The notes: generated from the sequence alone by a model not told the origin. Shown: positions 1 through 8,276, counted from the stretch's first letter. The stretch: 64,000 bases of DNA from an uncultured Hyphomonas sp. (GCF_963678875.1 NZ_OY787456.1:1240001-1304000); one strand, 5' to 3'. Translations and numbers: made by a program.

Positions 1-99
1 ATTCTTCTCGATGCGGATGGCCGCATTGAGGTTCATCATTGCGAGTGTGCCTTCAAAGCCGGCCTTGGTCTCGCTGACATATCCGAGTGCGTTTGCCAT
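1..99 (-). CDS. DUF736 family protein (partial, 3' end outside window)
   Basis: Only the first 33 codons are in the window. The ATG at 99 follows an AAAAGGAGAACCCC ribosome binding site, the same style that precedes the ParB-like gene downstream of it. The N-terminus (MANALGYVSETKAGFEGTLA, then a segment rich in Asn and Ile) has the 'G-x-x-x-x-x-x-G-F-x-G-T' start of DUF736 proteins. These are small proteins of unknown function found on alphaproteobacterial plasmids and integrative elements. The family call rests on this short stretch and on the mobile-element neighbours. Confidence 0.6.
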   Translation of the reverse strand, partial: MANALGYVSETKAGFEGTLAMMNLNAAIRIEKN

Positions 100-219
100 T
101 GGGGTTCTCCTTTTCGTTCCTTTGGCTTGTGTCTCCGGGAACCCCTTGTCCCCGTCGACGCCGGACCGAAAGGACGCGCTGAGCCGGGCCTGAACCCGCT
201 CTCTTGCGCGCTCGCTTAT

Positions 220-244
220 CCGAAAAGTGGGGACCACTTTTCGG
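220..244. repeat. Short perfect inverted repeat in the DUF736/parB gap
   Basis: CCGAAAAGTGG at 220-230 is repeated in inverse at 234-244 around a GGA loop. No T-run follows on either strand, so it is not a convincing terminator. I recognise the arm as a common dispersed intergenic palindrome in alphaproteobacteria. The rest of 100-556 holds nothing else I can support. Confidence 0.5.
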
Positions 245-556
245 GCGAGACGCGAGGCGGGGCGCAACGCAGTGGAGCACCGGACGGGCGGGGAATTTTG
301 CTTCGCGGTGAATGCGCGTAGCGCAGAGGAAAATTCTTCGCTCGTCCGGTTTCAGGGCCGGGTCGGCGCGTCCAGGTCATACGGCAAGAGACGGGAACAA
401 GGGGGCTGAAGACCGCTGCCGATGGAAAGGAAGAACCCCTCTCAGCAATCGCTCCGATCTGTCCTGAGAGACCTTGAGACGGGCGATTTTTCGGCAGGCA
501 TTGTCCGGGGATGAACCTCTTTCGCGCGATCATCCATATCCCCGAACCCGAATGCG

Positions 557-587
557 AAAAGCCGCCCGGCGCCAGGCACCGGACGGC
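557..587 (-). terminator. Rho-independent terminator of the ParB-like gene
   Basis: On the minus strand GCCGTCCGG, a nine-base loop and CCGGGCGGC form a 9-bp stem with one G-U type mismatch. TTTT follows at once. The hairpin starts about 30 bases after the stop of the ParB-like gene and has the right orientation for it. Confidence 0.65.
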
Positions 588-618
588 TCGCACTCTGCCT
601 GAGAGGAGGAGACGAAAC

Positions 619-2388
619 TCAGGCAGCGTCTGCTTCGCAAGGCTCCGTTTCAGGTTCGGAATTGTCCTCGTCCTCACCTTCGAACAGGCCCCCAATTCGT
701 TCCCACGCTTCGACGGTTGCGCAACCTGCATCTTCGACAAGGCGCGTCGGCGGCACCTGCATCCAGCCGGGACGCCAGCCGGGATTGGCGGTGCAATCCA
801 ACCCGTCGATCCGGTTCCGGATGAGCGCCTTCTGCACCTTGCCGCTCTCCTTGGCGACGCTCTCTGCCACGCTCGGAGACGCAATGTCTGCGACCATCGC
901 GTGGATTGCCCGCTTGTCGCGGAGCAGGTCGAAGAAGGCATCGTCCGGCGACCAGTATCGGCTAGGATCAGTGCCGCAGACATGCAGCACAGCCTCGACC
1001 ACTGGCCCTCCCGCTTCGAGTGTTTCAGCCATCGTGAGGGCAAGGACCTGCATGACTTCTTCGTCCGACATGGCGAGCAGGGCGGAGAAGGTTTCGCAGA
1101 GCGAATAGGCATCGCCGTTCGCGCGCGGAGGCATGGCACCGAGTGCGGTGAACAGCGTCTCGACCTCTTCGGACGCTGCTGCGATTTCAGCCCGCGCCGC
1201 AGAGCCCGCCACACTCTCATGGGTCTCGTTCTTGCGCGCCCCGCACACATGCGAACGAACATTCCAGAGGGATGACCCGGTCAGCGCGTGTGCTACCATC
1301 AGGCGCAGCGCAATGGCGGGTGCGGCGAGCAGACTGGCGGCAGCGGCGCCGTGGCGGTGGAGGCCGACATATTCTGCCATCGGGCCGGACATTTCAGGCT
1401 TGATGTCTGCCGGTGCATCTCCGTCGCCCTCATTGTCCTGACGCGACTTCCTGCGAGCCTCTGAGGCTTTCAACCAGCCTTCATGGAACGTCACCGTCCC
1501 GTCATGGCGCTGCTCCACATAGACCTTTCCACCCTTCTTCTTCGTGGTCTGGACGTATTCCCAGCGCTGGAAATATGTGCCCCGTTCGAGGCAGATGACA
1601 TCGGCCCAACCACGGGCCAGGTATTGCTCAATGCGGGCGGAAGCTTCCGCTGCCTGAGCCGTCCAGAAAGCCTCAGCGTCCGCAAAGACAGCGCGCTCTC
1701 CGAAAAGGTCCGCCGTCACCGCGCCGGTGTATTGGTCAAGGTCAAACAGGGCCTTGTCGGTGGTGATCGTGCTGCCGCCTGTCACCCATGCCTTGCAGGC
1801 TCGCCCGAACGGCGCACGTTCGGTTTTGCTGTTCCAGAGCTTCAGCCATTCCGCCTGCTGGGCAGGTGTTGCCAGCGTCAAAGCGCGGATCGTTTCGCGG
1901 TCGATTTCGTCCTCGGCGTAGAGTTTGCGGATTGGCGCAGCGAGGCCCGCAAGGGCGAGCACACGCCGCACCAGAAGCTCGGTCACGCCGAAAAAGGTAG
2001 CGATATCTTCCGGGGCCTTGCCTTCGTCCGCCAGCTTCCTGAAGGCAACATACTGCTCCATCTCCGTCGCGGGTAGGCGGGCGACGTTTTCAATGATCGA
2101 AGCCTCTATGGCAGAAGCCGCATCCTCCTCACTCATCACGGCGCAAGGAACCAGTGGAACGGTGTCAGTCTCCTTCGCAAGTTCGAGGAGCGCAAAGTAG
2201 CGGCGTCGGCCTGCGATGACGCCATAACCTTCGGCTTCGCGGCGGACGAGGAGCGTCTGGCGGATGCCCTTTTCGCGGATGGATGGCAGGATGTCGGACA
2301 CGTCCGGTTTCTTGCGTCCGTGGCGCATGTTGAGTTTGGAAACGCTCAGTTGATCGAGCGGAATGTGGGTGAGTTCGGGCTGTGCCAT
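619..2388 (-). CDS. ParB/Spo0J-like partition protein of an integrative element
   Basis: This is a 589-residue protein. Its N-terminal ParB domain runs from residue 1 to about 100: IPLDQL, then a GIRQTLLV segment, then GRRRYFAL in place of the usual GERR box. A helix-turn-helix region follows around residues 115-170. The rest is long and not recognisable by eye. The ATG at 2388 is chosen because AAAAGGAGACCCCG precedes it. The frame also stays open upstream to an ATG at 2646. No parA is adjacent, which is usual for ParB-like proteins in alphaproteobacterial conjugative elements, where they may regulate rather than partition. A terminator follows the stop codon. Confidence 0.8.
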   Translation of the reverse strand: MAQPELTHIPLDQLSVSKLNMRHGRKKPDVSDILPSIREKGIRQTLLVRREAEGYGVIAGRRRYFALLELAKETDTVPLVPCAVMSEEDAASAIEASIIENVARLPATEMEQYVAFRKLADEGKAPEDIATFFGVTELLVRRVLALAGLAAPIRKLYAEDEIDRETIRALTLATPAQQAEWLKLWNSKTERAPFGRACKAWVTGGSTITTDKALFDLDQYTGAVTADLFGERAVFADAEAFWTAQAAEASARIEQYLARGWADVICLERGTYFQRWEYVQTTKKKGGKVYVEQRHDGTVTFHEGWLKASEARRKSRQDNEGDGDAPADIKPEMSGPMAEYVGLHRHGAAAASLLAAPAIALRLMVAHALTGSSLWNVRSHVCGARKNETHESVAGSAARAEIAAASEEVETLFTALGAMPPRANGDAYSLCETFSALLAMSDEEVMQVLALTMAETLEAGGPVVEAVLHVCGTDPSRYWSPDDAFFDLLRDKRAIHAMVADIASPSVAESVAKESGKVQKALIRNRIDGLDCTANPGWRPGWMQVPPTRLVEDAGCATVEAWERIGGLFEGEDEDNSEPETEPCEADAA

Positions 2389-2646
2389 CGGGGTCTCCTT
2401 TTCTGGCGGGTAAAGGGAGAGGCCAAGCGCCCATGCCGGGCCGCTCCAGTGAATGTCGGAATAGGGAAAGCCTTCCCGGTCGAAGGCGGGGACCGGATCG
2501 GTCCGGCCCCAGTCATAGTCGCGGACGCGGATGCGCGGCGCGCGGCCCGCAACCCAGATTTCAACCACGCGGTCGTCCTCGACGATCAGCGTCATCTGAG
2601 GTCGCGGACCCAGAATGCGCTCGGCTTCGGTGAGGGCGCGGCTCAT
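2389..2646 (-). CDS. Small unknown protein fused in frame to the ParB-like protein
   Basis: Eighty-six codons run from an ATG at 2646 straight into the ParB-like start with no stop between. The segment looks coding: it has VEDDRVVEIWVAGRAPRIRV followed by an acidic, aromatic DYDW stretch. The ATG overlaps the stop of the upstream gene (ATGA at 2643-2646), so translation is probably coupled. It could be an N-terminal extension of the ParB protein, or a small gene that has lost its stop. A strong ribosome binding site just before the downstream ATG favours at least partial independent initiation there. Confidence 0.45.
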
Positions 2647-3116
2647 GTCCGCGCCTCACCTGCCGGGGCTGCGCGGAGGCGCGCCAACACCGCGCGGGCG
2701 GTGTCCAAGGCCTCCGGCAGAAGTTCGTTTTCCACCTCGCCCAGGTGGGCATTATCCGATCCCGGATAGTTCGCCTCGACGCCCCAGAGGCTGGCGGCGT
2801 GAGCATCCAGAGTGACGCCTTCCAGCGTGACGGAGAGCACGATTCCGCAATAGAACCAGTCACCCTTGCGCCATGCCTCCATGACGGCTTCGGCCTCGGC
2901 CTGCGCCTTGGTGAAGCGCTCCCGGAATCCGTTTCCCGGGCCTATAAAGCCGGGCGCATCCTTATAGAGGGATGGCCAGAAACTGTCCTGCCGCTGGTCC
3001 GGTGCATCGGGACAATCGTCCAGGACGATTTGTGCCATCACGGTGAACCCCTCCACCTCGCAGGTGATCTTGTCACCTGCGCAGACGAATGAGCTGAAGC
3101 GTTCTGTGACGGTCAT
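2643..3116 (-). CDS. Conserved-type mobile element protein, unknown function
   Basis: A 157-residue acidic cytoplasmic protein. I see no signal peptide, membrane segment or catalytic motif. It lies 9 bases downstream of ardA and overlaps the next reading frame by ATGA, so the order ardA, this gene, ParB-like looks like one minus-strand operon. The N-terminus (MTVTERFSSFVCAGDKITC) has a short hydrophilic lead-in followed by a beta-rich segment. I do not recognise the family. The assignment as a real gene rests on tight packing and plausible amino-acid composition. Confidence 0.65.
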   Translation of the reverse strand: MTVTERFSSFVCAGDKITCEVEGFTVMAQIVLDDCPDAPDQRQDSFWPSLYKDAPGFIGPGNGFRERFTKAQAEAEAVMEAWRKGDWFYCGIVLSVTLEGVTLDAHAASLWGVEANYPGSDNAHLGEVENELLPEALDTARAVLARLRAAPAGEART

Positions 3117-3125
3117 ATCCGCCCC

Positions 3126-3692
3126 TCACCGCGTCCAGAAGATATGGACTTCATCGAAGCCCGTCTGGAAGACGAGGATTTCGCCATTGAGGGCCATGTC
3201 GCGGGCGAGTGCCTGCCAGTCGATATAATATTCGAGGGAGGACGGAATTTCGGTACCGGACTCGCGGGTCAGTTCCTCGGCAAAGTCAGCCGAGGAGCGG
3301 TATTCACCGGCATAGTCTTCGAACGCGGCGCGGGCTTCATTGAGGTCATTGCCGAAATATCCGTAGACCTTCGCGCCGAGACGTCCATGCTCGCCGATGA
3401 AGTCTGCCAGCGCGCAAACGGTCTCGAACGAGGCGTATTCCGAGAGGCTCGCACCTTCGAAGCCTTCATAATCGTGGATCGCCCATTCCTCGGCACCGGG
3501 CAGCGGCGATGCCGCCAGCATGGCGCGTACCTGACCCATGGCTTCGTCAGGCGTGGTCGCATCGATCCAGCGCCCATGCAGGCAGCCATTATTGTAGGCC
3601 GCAAGGCAGGCGACATAGATGCGGGGGATATCTTCAGATGGGAGTGCGGAAGCTGTTCCAAGGGGGGCAGGGGTTGCGGTGTCGCAGGGCAT
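3126..3692 (-). CDS. ardA: ArdA family antirestriction protein
   Basis: ArdA proteins are acidic DNA mimics that occupy type I restriction enzymes and protect incoming conjugative DNA. The 188-residue product has the family start (RIYVACLAAYNNG then GRWIDA), the EEWAIHDYEGF segment and many Asp/Glu residues. It ends in a segment with FDEVHIF. The ATG at 3692 is chosen because AAGGAGACCCGAC precedes it. A longer in-frame start upstream is Arg/Pro-rich and unlike ArdA. Its place beside DUF736 and ParB-like genes fits a conjugative element. Confidence 0.9.
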   Translation of the reverse strand: MPCDTATPAPLGTASALPSEDIPRIYVACLAAYNNGCLHGRWIDATTPDEAMGQVRAMLAASPLPGAEEWAIHDYEGFEGASLSEYASFETVCALADFIGEHGRLGAKVYGYFGNDLNEARAAFEDYAGEYRSSADFAEELTRESGTEIPSSLEYYIDWQALARDMALNGEILVFQTGFDEVHIFWTR

Positions 3693-3763
3693 GTCGGGTC
3701 TCCTTCTCTGCCGCGTCCTGCCCGCGACAGGCGGGGGTGGGCGGCGGAAAAGGCCGGCAGGCC

Positions 3764-3878
3764 GGGCGGACAAGCGGCGCGCGCAAGGCGGAAAGGTAGG
3801 GGACCCTCAGACGCAAAATACGATTGATCTCCGTCGCCTTGCGCGTGCGGCGCGCCCGGCCAGACGTGCCGTCCGCCC
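3764..3878. other. Nested inverted-repeat region upstream of ardA
   Basis: GGGCGGAC at 3764-3771 pairs with GTCCGCCC at 3871-3878. Inside it GCGCGCAAGGCG at 3779-3790 pairs with CGCCTTGCGCGT at 3835-3846, with one mismatch. The gap 3693-4045 has no gene I can support. The structure could be a leader RNA, an origin-like site or a terminator pair. Nothing decides between these. Confidence 0.35.
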
Positions 3879-4045
3879 ACACCCGCCGTGCGAGGGTATT
3901 TGAACGTGTGATGAAGTTGGCGGGGTCTTGTGAAACTGTTCGCGCGGGTCACGCACCAATGCAGCCTGGACATCATCCAGGGGGGGGCGCATGTCGGTGT
4001 CATCCTGCCCTGTCGAAAGAAGCTGGCCTGCCTCGATGTCGACGG

Positions 4046-4147
4046 ATGCGGAGAATATCCGGTGTAAAATCCGCAAAAGATGCGGAGAATATGCTTGACG
4101 ATGCGGAGAATAGCGGCCATATTCTCCGCGTATAGTGCGGAGAATAT
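4046..4147. promoter_or_regulatory. Five-copy operator array in front of the Fic gene
   Basis: GCGGAGAATA occurs in direct orientation at 4048-4057, 4082-4091, 4103-4112 and 4137-4146, and inverted at 4120-4129. The last three alternate direct, inverted, direct with two equal 7-base spacers. The final copy carries the GGAGA that must serve as ribosome binding site for the ATG at 4151. A protein bound there would block both transcription and translation start. The downstream Fic protein has a C-terminal winged-helix-like segment, so autoregulation is a reasonable inference. Confidence 0.7.
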
Positions 4148-4150
4148 GGT

Positions 4151-5257
4151 ATGTATATTCATGAGCTAGATGCCTGGCCAAACTTCCATTGGGACAGGAG
4201 CGCAGTTGCAACCCCGCTCGCAGACGTCAGCCGGAGGCAAGGGCGTTTGATCGGCCGGATGGAGGGACTGGGGTTCCATCTGAGAAGCGAGGCGGCCCTG
4301 CAGACGCTCACCGAAGATGTCATCAAATCCAGTGACATCGAAGGAGAGGTTCTCGATCGCGACCAGGTCCGCTCGTCCATCGCCCGCCGGCTTGGCATGG
4401 ATATCGCGGGGCTTGTCCCTTCGGACAGGCATGTCGATGGCGTTGTCGAAATGTTGCTGGACGCAACCAGCCAGTATAACGAGCCCCTGACGGAGGCGCG
4501 GCTGTTCGGCTGGCACGCCGCATTGTTCCCAACGGGATATAGCGGCATGCGCAAGATCCGCGTCGGCCACTGGCGCGACGATGCCGAAGGAGCCATGCAG
4601 GTTGTCTCGGGACCAATCGGCCGGGAACACGTTCATTATGAAGCGCCGGCCGCCGCGCAATTGCCAGGTGAAATGAAAACGTTCCTGGCGTGGCTCGATC
4701 AGAAGGATGGTAACGATCCGGTCATCAAGGCGGGCATGGCCCATCTCTGGTTTGTCACCCTTCATCCGTTTGAGGACGGAAACGGACGCATGGCGCGCGC
4801 CATTGCGGACATGCAACTGGCACGCGCGGAAAACAGCCCACAGCGCTTCTACAGCATGTCAGCGCAAATCCGCGCCCAGCGAAATGCCTATTATGAGATC
4901 CTCGAAAGCACCCAGAAAGGTGATCTCGACATCACGGAATGGCTGCTTTGGTTTCTCGCCTGCCTGAATGAGGCGTTCGATCACGCTGAGACGCTACTCG
5001 CGGGCGTTCTGGCAAAAGCGGATTTCTGGGAGCGTCATCGCGACAAGCCGCTGAATGATCGCCAGACGGATGTCCTCAATCGCCTGATTGACGGCTTCGA
5101 AGGCAAGCTGACAAGTTCGAAATGGGCGAAGCTGACGAAGGTGTCTCAGGATACTGCGTCGCGCGATATCAAGGACCTGATCGAAAAAGGGATTCTCCAG
5201 CAGGATGAAGGCGGCGGCCGCAGTACCAGTTATTCGATTGTCCTTCACAGGCCGTAG
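4151..5257 (+). CDS. Fic family AMP-transferase with N-terminal inhibitory motif and winged helix
   Basis: The 368-residue protein has the complete Fic motif HPFEDGNGRMAR at residues 205-216. An inhibitory helix motif lies ahead of it (S60-x3-E64-G65, in SSDIEGE), so it belongs to the class with N-terminal self-inhibition. Such enzymes usually attach AMP to Ser, Thr or Tyr of target proteins. Residues 1-90 match the DUF4172 style of N-terminus. Residues about 310-365 form a winged-helix-like segment (KWAKLTKVSQDTASRDIKDL). No separate antitoxin is adjacent. Direct and inverted repeats fill the promoter, and the last copy contains the ribosome binding site. Confidence 0.9.
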   Translation: MYIHELDAWPNFHWDRSAVATPLADVSRRQGRLIGRMEGLGFHLRSEAALQTLTEDVIKSSDIEGEVLDRDQVRSSIARRLGMDIAGLVPSDRHVDGVVEMLLDATSQYNEPLTEARLFGWHAALFPTGYSGMRKIRVGHWRDDAEGAMQVVSGPIGREHVHYEAPAAAQLPGEMKTFLAWLDQKDGNDPVIKAGMAHLWFVTLHPFEDGNGRMARAIADMQLARAENSPQRFYSMSAQIRAQRNAYYEILESTQKGDLDITEWLLWFLACLNEAFDHAETLLAGVLAKADFWERHRDKPLNDRQTDVLNRLIDGFEGKLTSSKWAKLTKVSQDTASRDIKDLIEKGILQQDEGGGRSTSYSIVLHRP

Positions 5258-5421
5258 CTGGTACCAATCTGCGGCGCTGACTTGCATCGCGCAGAAGCTG
5301 CGAGTGTGGAAGGCGTGAAGTCCGCTCTGGGACGTCCATCTCAAAGACCGCTTGCTGGCCGGATGGAATCAGAGATTCTTCCCAATCCGAATTCAGAGTA
5401 TTCCTGATTGGAGGACAGCCC

Positions 5422-5634
5422 ATGTCTGTCTGGTTCCCATTCGGTTTCGAACAGAGTCGGGCCGCCCATGATGCGGCTATCCGGCTGAGGCAGGCCTTTC
5501 CCGCTCTGAACATCCACCTTCATGAGGGCCGGATTGAGATTTCGGCGATCCCTCCTCAAGACGAAGCTTTGGTTCTGAACGCGGCAGCTGAAACGCTGAT
5601 TTCTTGCCGGGAAGGAAGAGTCGAAGCCGCCTGA
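5422..5634 (+). CDS. Small unknown protein (70 aa)
   Basis: The ATG is preceded by GGAGGACAGCCC, one of the best ribosome binding sites in this part of the window. The product has an amphipathic helix (residues 10-25), a beta-rich middle and an Ala-rich end. There is no signal peptide or cysteine pattern. I do not recognise a family. It sits alone between the Fic gene and a long non-coding stretch. The strong start signal and balanced composition are the reasons to call it. Confidence 0.5.
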   Translation: MSVWFPFGFEQSRAAHDAAIRLRQAFPALNIHLHEGRIEISAIPPQDEALVLNAAAETLISCREGRVEAA

Positions 5635-5736
5635 CACTGATCAGGCACGTGCTGCGAATGTGGAGTGTGCGGTCCCGCGCGAAATTTGCAGCCCATCAGA
5701 TCCTGAAATATACGGAAAAGTCTGTTCGCTCGCTAT

Positions 5737-5779
5737 ATACGCGTTTGCGTATAGATGTGTTTTATACGCAAACGCGTAT
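5737..5779. promoter_or_regulatory. Nested double-dyad operator or recombination-site candidate
   Basis: Two 17-base arms, ATACGCGTTTGCGTATA at 5737-5753 and its exact reverse complement at 5763-5779, flank a 9-base loop. Each arm is itself a dyad (ATACGC-N4-GCGTAT). The result is two identical 16-bp operator-like sites, 26 bp apart centre to centre. The surrounding 5635-6018 has no gene I can support. Confidence 0.5.
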
Positions 5780-6018
5780 CAGTATCTGATGCGAGGTCTG
5801 ATCTTGTCCGGAGCCGACGCATGGCGGGGGATTTGATACACAAGGCTCGCTTGGCGGCTGGCTGGTCGCACGCCGAGCCTGCCTGACGGGCCGATCCACA
5901 GCATTGCAGGCCGCGTGCGGTTCCGGCTGGCGATTCTGAACCTCTGAGGCAAGCCGTTTCGGCGGCCTGACCGCCGGGGCTGGTATCGGTCCGCCGAATC
6001 TTCCAGTCTCGAACCGTC

Positions 6019-6468
6019 ATGACGATGCATGTAAGAGATTTCCGCGAAACCGACCGGCCCGCGCTGACCGCGCTCTGGGAGACCTGCGGGCTGACCCGGC
6101 CCTGGAACGACCCGAACGACGACATCGACCGGGCTGTCGCAGCCCGGGAAGCGACCATCCTGGTCGGCTATTGCGGAGACCAGCTGACCGGCAGCGTCAT
6201 GGCAGGGCATGATGGCCACCGCGGCTGGGTCTACTATCTCGCGGTCGACCCGGCGCACCAGGGACGCGGCGCAGGCCGGGAGCTGATGGAAGAAGCGGGT
6301 CTCTGGCTTGCGTCCCGCGGCGCGCCGAAACTTGAACTCATGGTCCGGGACGGCAACGACCGCGCCGCCAAATTCTATGAATCCCTTGGCTTCGAGCGCC
6401 AACAGGTGACTGTCTATGGCAAGTGGCTGAAAGCCCCGTCAGAGGTTTCAACCCGGAAAGCCTCCTGA
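6019..6468 (+). CDS. GNAT family N-acetyltransferase
   Basis: A 149-residue single-domain GNAT protein. The acetyl-CoA binding loop is visible as HQGRGAGRELM, after the VYYLAVDPA strand. The later segment NDRAAKFYESLGF is the usual C-terminal GNAT motif. Overall it resembles the YpeA/RimI-like group. The substrate cannot be told. The start may be the ATG at 6019 or the one at 6025, and the ribosome binding site is weak. The gene stands alone, downstream of the double-dyad site by about 240 bases. Confidence 0.85.
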   Translation: MTMHVRDFRETDRPALTALWETCGLTRPWNDPNDDIDRAVAAREATILVGYCGDQLTGSVMAGHDGHRGWVYYLAVDPAHQGRGAGRELMEEAGLWLASRGAPKLELMVRDGNDRAAKFYESLGFERQQVTVYGKWLKAPSEVSTRKAS

Positions 6469-6756
6469 CACAATCGAGATGCCACGCGCCCGCGACCCCT
6501 CTGGCCGCAAGGTCAGTGGGAAGCGCGCGGCGCGGCCCCGGCCGGCGAGCCCCCGCAGCGCCGGCACGCCCAAACGGGCGGGCCGGTGAGCGGAGATGAG
6601 CCGGGCCAGTCAAAGACCCGTTTGACCTGGAGGGCTCTCGCCGACTGGACAGCCCCGCGTGAGCGGGCCGGGGAGAGGCCACGATGCTGACGCCAGCACG
6701 ACACGAGGACACCGCAATAGTTGAGCATTCCCCCAAAAAGGGCCACGCTTGAGGCC

Positions 6757-7464
6757 ATGTGCGGCAAGTTCTCCTACATGGCGACCTGGGCAGAGGTCGT
6801 CAGTTTCTCCGAACCCCTGACGGCGCGTCCGAGTAATGCGCCCGAGGAGGTGGCGACGCCCATGCGGTTTGCACCCGTCATGCACCTCGACGACGCCGGG
6901 CAGCGGACCGTGACTCTCATGCGATGGGGCTTCACCAAAAGCCGGCAAGGGCGCGCCTGGCCCGACCATATTCATGCGCGTGATGACAAGCTCCTGAATT
7001 CGCGCCTCTGGAGGCCACATTTCGAAGCGAGGCGCGGCGTCTTGATCGTCAGCAGCTTCAATGAGGGCGAAGAAGTGCCGACGTTCAGGCCGGACCGCGT
7101 CACGCCCACCGGGAACACGAGGACCGTCCAGTGGACAATCCGCCCGAAGAACGGATCGCGCCTGGCGATCGCCGTCATTTACCGGATGGTCCAGGCTCCG
7201 GAAGGAGAGATCGCCGAGTTCGTGATGTGCACGACAACCGCCAACAAGGGCATCTCCGAATTCGTCACCGGGGATCCGGACCAGCGCATGCCGGCCGTAC
7301 TGCAGGAGGAAGACCTCGCCGTCTGGCTCGGCCAGACCGGCGCGAGCCCGGAAGAGCTTCGATCCTGCCTTTCTCCGTATGAAGATGAAGGTACCTGGTC
7401 GATGGCGCCGGAAGGGCGCCGCAAAAACGCCGTCGCCAAACCGATGCAAGGCGACTTGTTCTGA
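6757..7464 (+). CDS. Divergent SRAP (SOS response-associated peptidase) protein
   Basis: SRAP proteins (YedK, HMCES) crosslink to abasic sites in single-stranded DNA through Cys2. Starting at the ATG at 6757 gives MCGKFS, so the Cys2 nucleophile is present. The FNEGEE segment aligns with FYEW and keeps the Glu. Two other active-site positions differ: HARDDK stands where NARxE is usual (Asn to His), and DQRMPAVL where HDRMPVIL is usual (His to Asp). It is about 235 residues, the normal family size. The stop is 5 bases from that of the convergent DUF2285 gene. SRAP genes often travel with mobile elements. Confidence 0.75.
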   Translation: MCGKFSYMATWAEVVSFSEPLTARPSNAPEEVATPMRFAPVMHLDDAGQRTVTLMRWGFTKSRQGRAWPDHIHARDDKLLNSRLWRPHFEARRGVLIVSSFNEGEEVPTFRPDRVTPTGNTRTVQWTIRPKNGSRLAIAVIYRMVQAPEGEIAEFVMCTTTANKGISEFVTGDPDQRMPAVLQEEDLAVWLGQTGASPEELRSCLSPYEDEGTWSMAPEGRRKNAVAKPMQGDLF

Positions 7465-7469
7465 ACCGC

Positions 7470-8276
7470 TCAGCTAAGGAGCGTCCTGTAGCCGCCTGAC
7501 ACAAGGTCCCGCCCACGGGCGCGGGCGCGGCGGATTTCATCCTTCATCGATCGGCCGGGCCCTGCCCAGGCTTCATCCACCCGCGCCTTGCCATAAATGA
7601 TCTCGGCTGTTTCCCGGACGGACAGTCCCGCGACCTCGCAATCATGGGCGACCAGGGCATTGCGCAGGGCAAGACTTGTCCGGCTCCACGGGGCAACGTC
7701 CTCACTGGCTCCGTAAACACGCTGCGCTTCGTCCAGCATGCGCCAGCGAGAGGACAAATTTGCGGTGCCCCGTATCAGGAAGCCGAGCCGCACCGGTTCG
7801 GGCGAAAGCATGGACATGCCCGTACACTGAACCTGCACCACATGGCCGTTGCCCTTGATCAGCATGTGCTCGCGCCCCGCGGTGTCGACCAGATGCACGA
7901 TCTCGCACTGTCTCACGGTCTTCTCATAGATCGGGCAGGTGGGCTCCGGACCGGCCGGGCTGACCTGGACTTGAACCTGACGCGGAAACAGCGCCGATGA
8001 CCAGAAGGCGTGAGCGGCATATCCGTCATGGCGCGGGTCCGGGAAGAAGGCGAGCCCCCAGCGCTCGGCCGCCATCTGGTCCGTGCGCGGGCGGATCAGC
8101 GTGATCCCATGGCAGGCGGTCCGGACTGATACCTCGTCCGTCCCATGAAGCGCGGCCTCCGCCAGGAATTCCTCATTGCGCCGTAGGAATTCCCAAGCCC
8201 ACCGGCTCCGGGACAGGTTCCGTGTGTAATCATAGCGATCAAGCACAGATTGTAACAAAACAGGGCAATTCGTCAT
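7470..8276 (-). CDS. DUF2285 domain protein of an integrative element
   Basis: The 268-residue protein has an N-terminal segment (DRYDYTRNLSRSRWAWEFLRR) like the DUF6499-type start of these proteins. At the C-terminus is a DUF2285-type region in which a helical stretch (ALRNALVAHDCEVAGLSVRE) leads into the helix-turn-helix-like TAEIIYGKARVDEAW. Such proteins sit near the relaxase and excision-control genes of alphaproteobacterial integrative and conjugative elements. They may act in transcriptional control, but the role is not firmly known. It converges on the SRAP gene. Confidence 0.75.
   Translation of the reverse strand: MTNCPVLLQSVLDRYDYTRNLSRSRWAWEFLRRNEEFLAEAALHGTDEVSVRTACHGITLIRPRTDQMAAERWGLAFFPDPRHDGYAAHAFWSSALFPRQVQVQVSPAGPEPTCPIYEKTVRQCEIVHLVDTAGREHMLIKGNGHVVQVQCTGMSMLSPEPVRLGFLIRGTANLSSRWRMLDEAQRVYGASEDVAPWSRTSLALRNALVAHDCEVAGLSVRETAEIIYGKARVDEAWAGPGRSMKDEIRRARARGRDLVSGGYRTLLS

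Noticed and set aside
220..244. Hairpin as a terminator
   Set aside because: No T-run on either side and no gene end nearby; kept only as an inverted repeat.
216..1262. Long minus-strand frame of 348 codons
   Set aside because: Arg/Ser/Pro-rich composition and overlap with the ParB-like gene in a different frame; it is a high-GC shadow.
3269..4162. Minus-strand frame across ardA and the Fic promoter
   Set aside because: It overlaps ardA in another frame and runs through the operator repeats; no family features.
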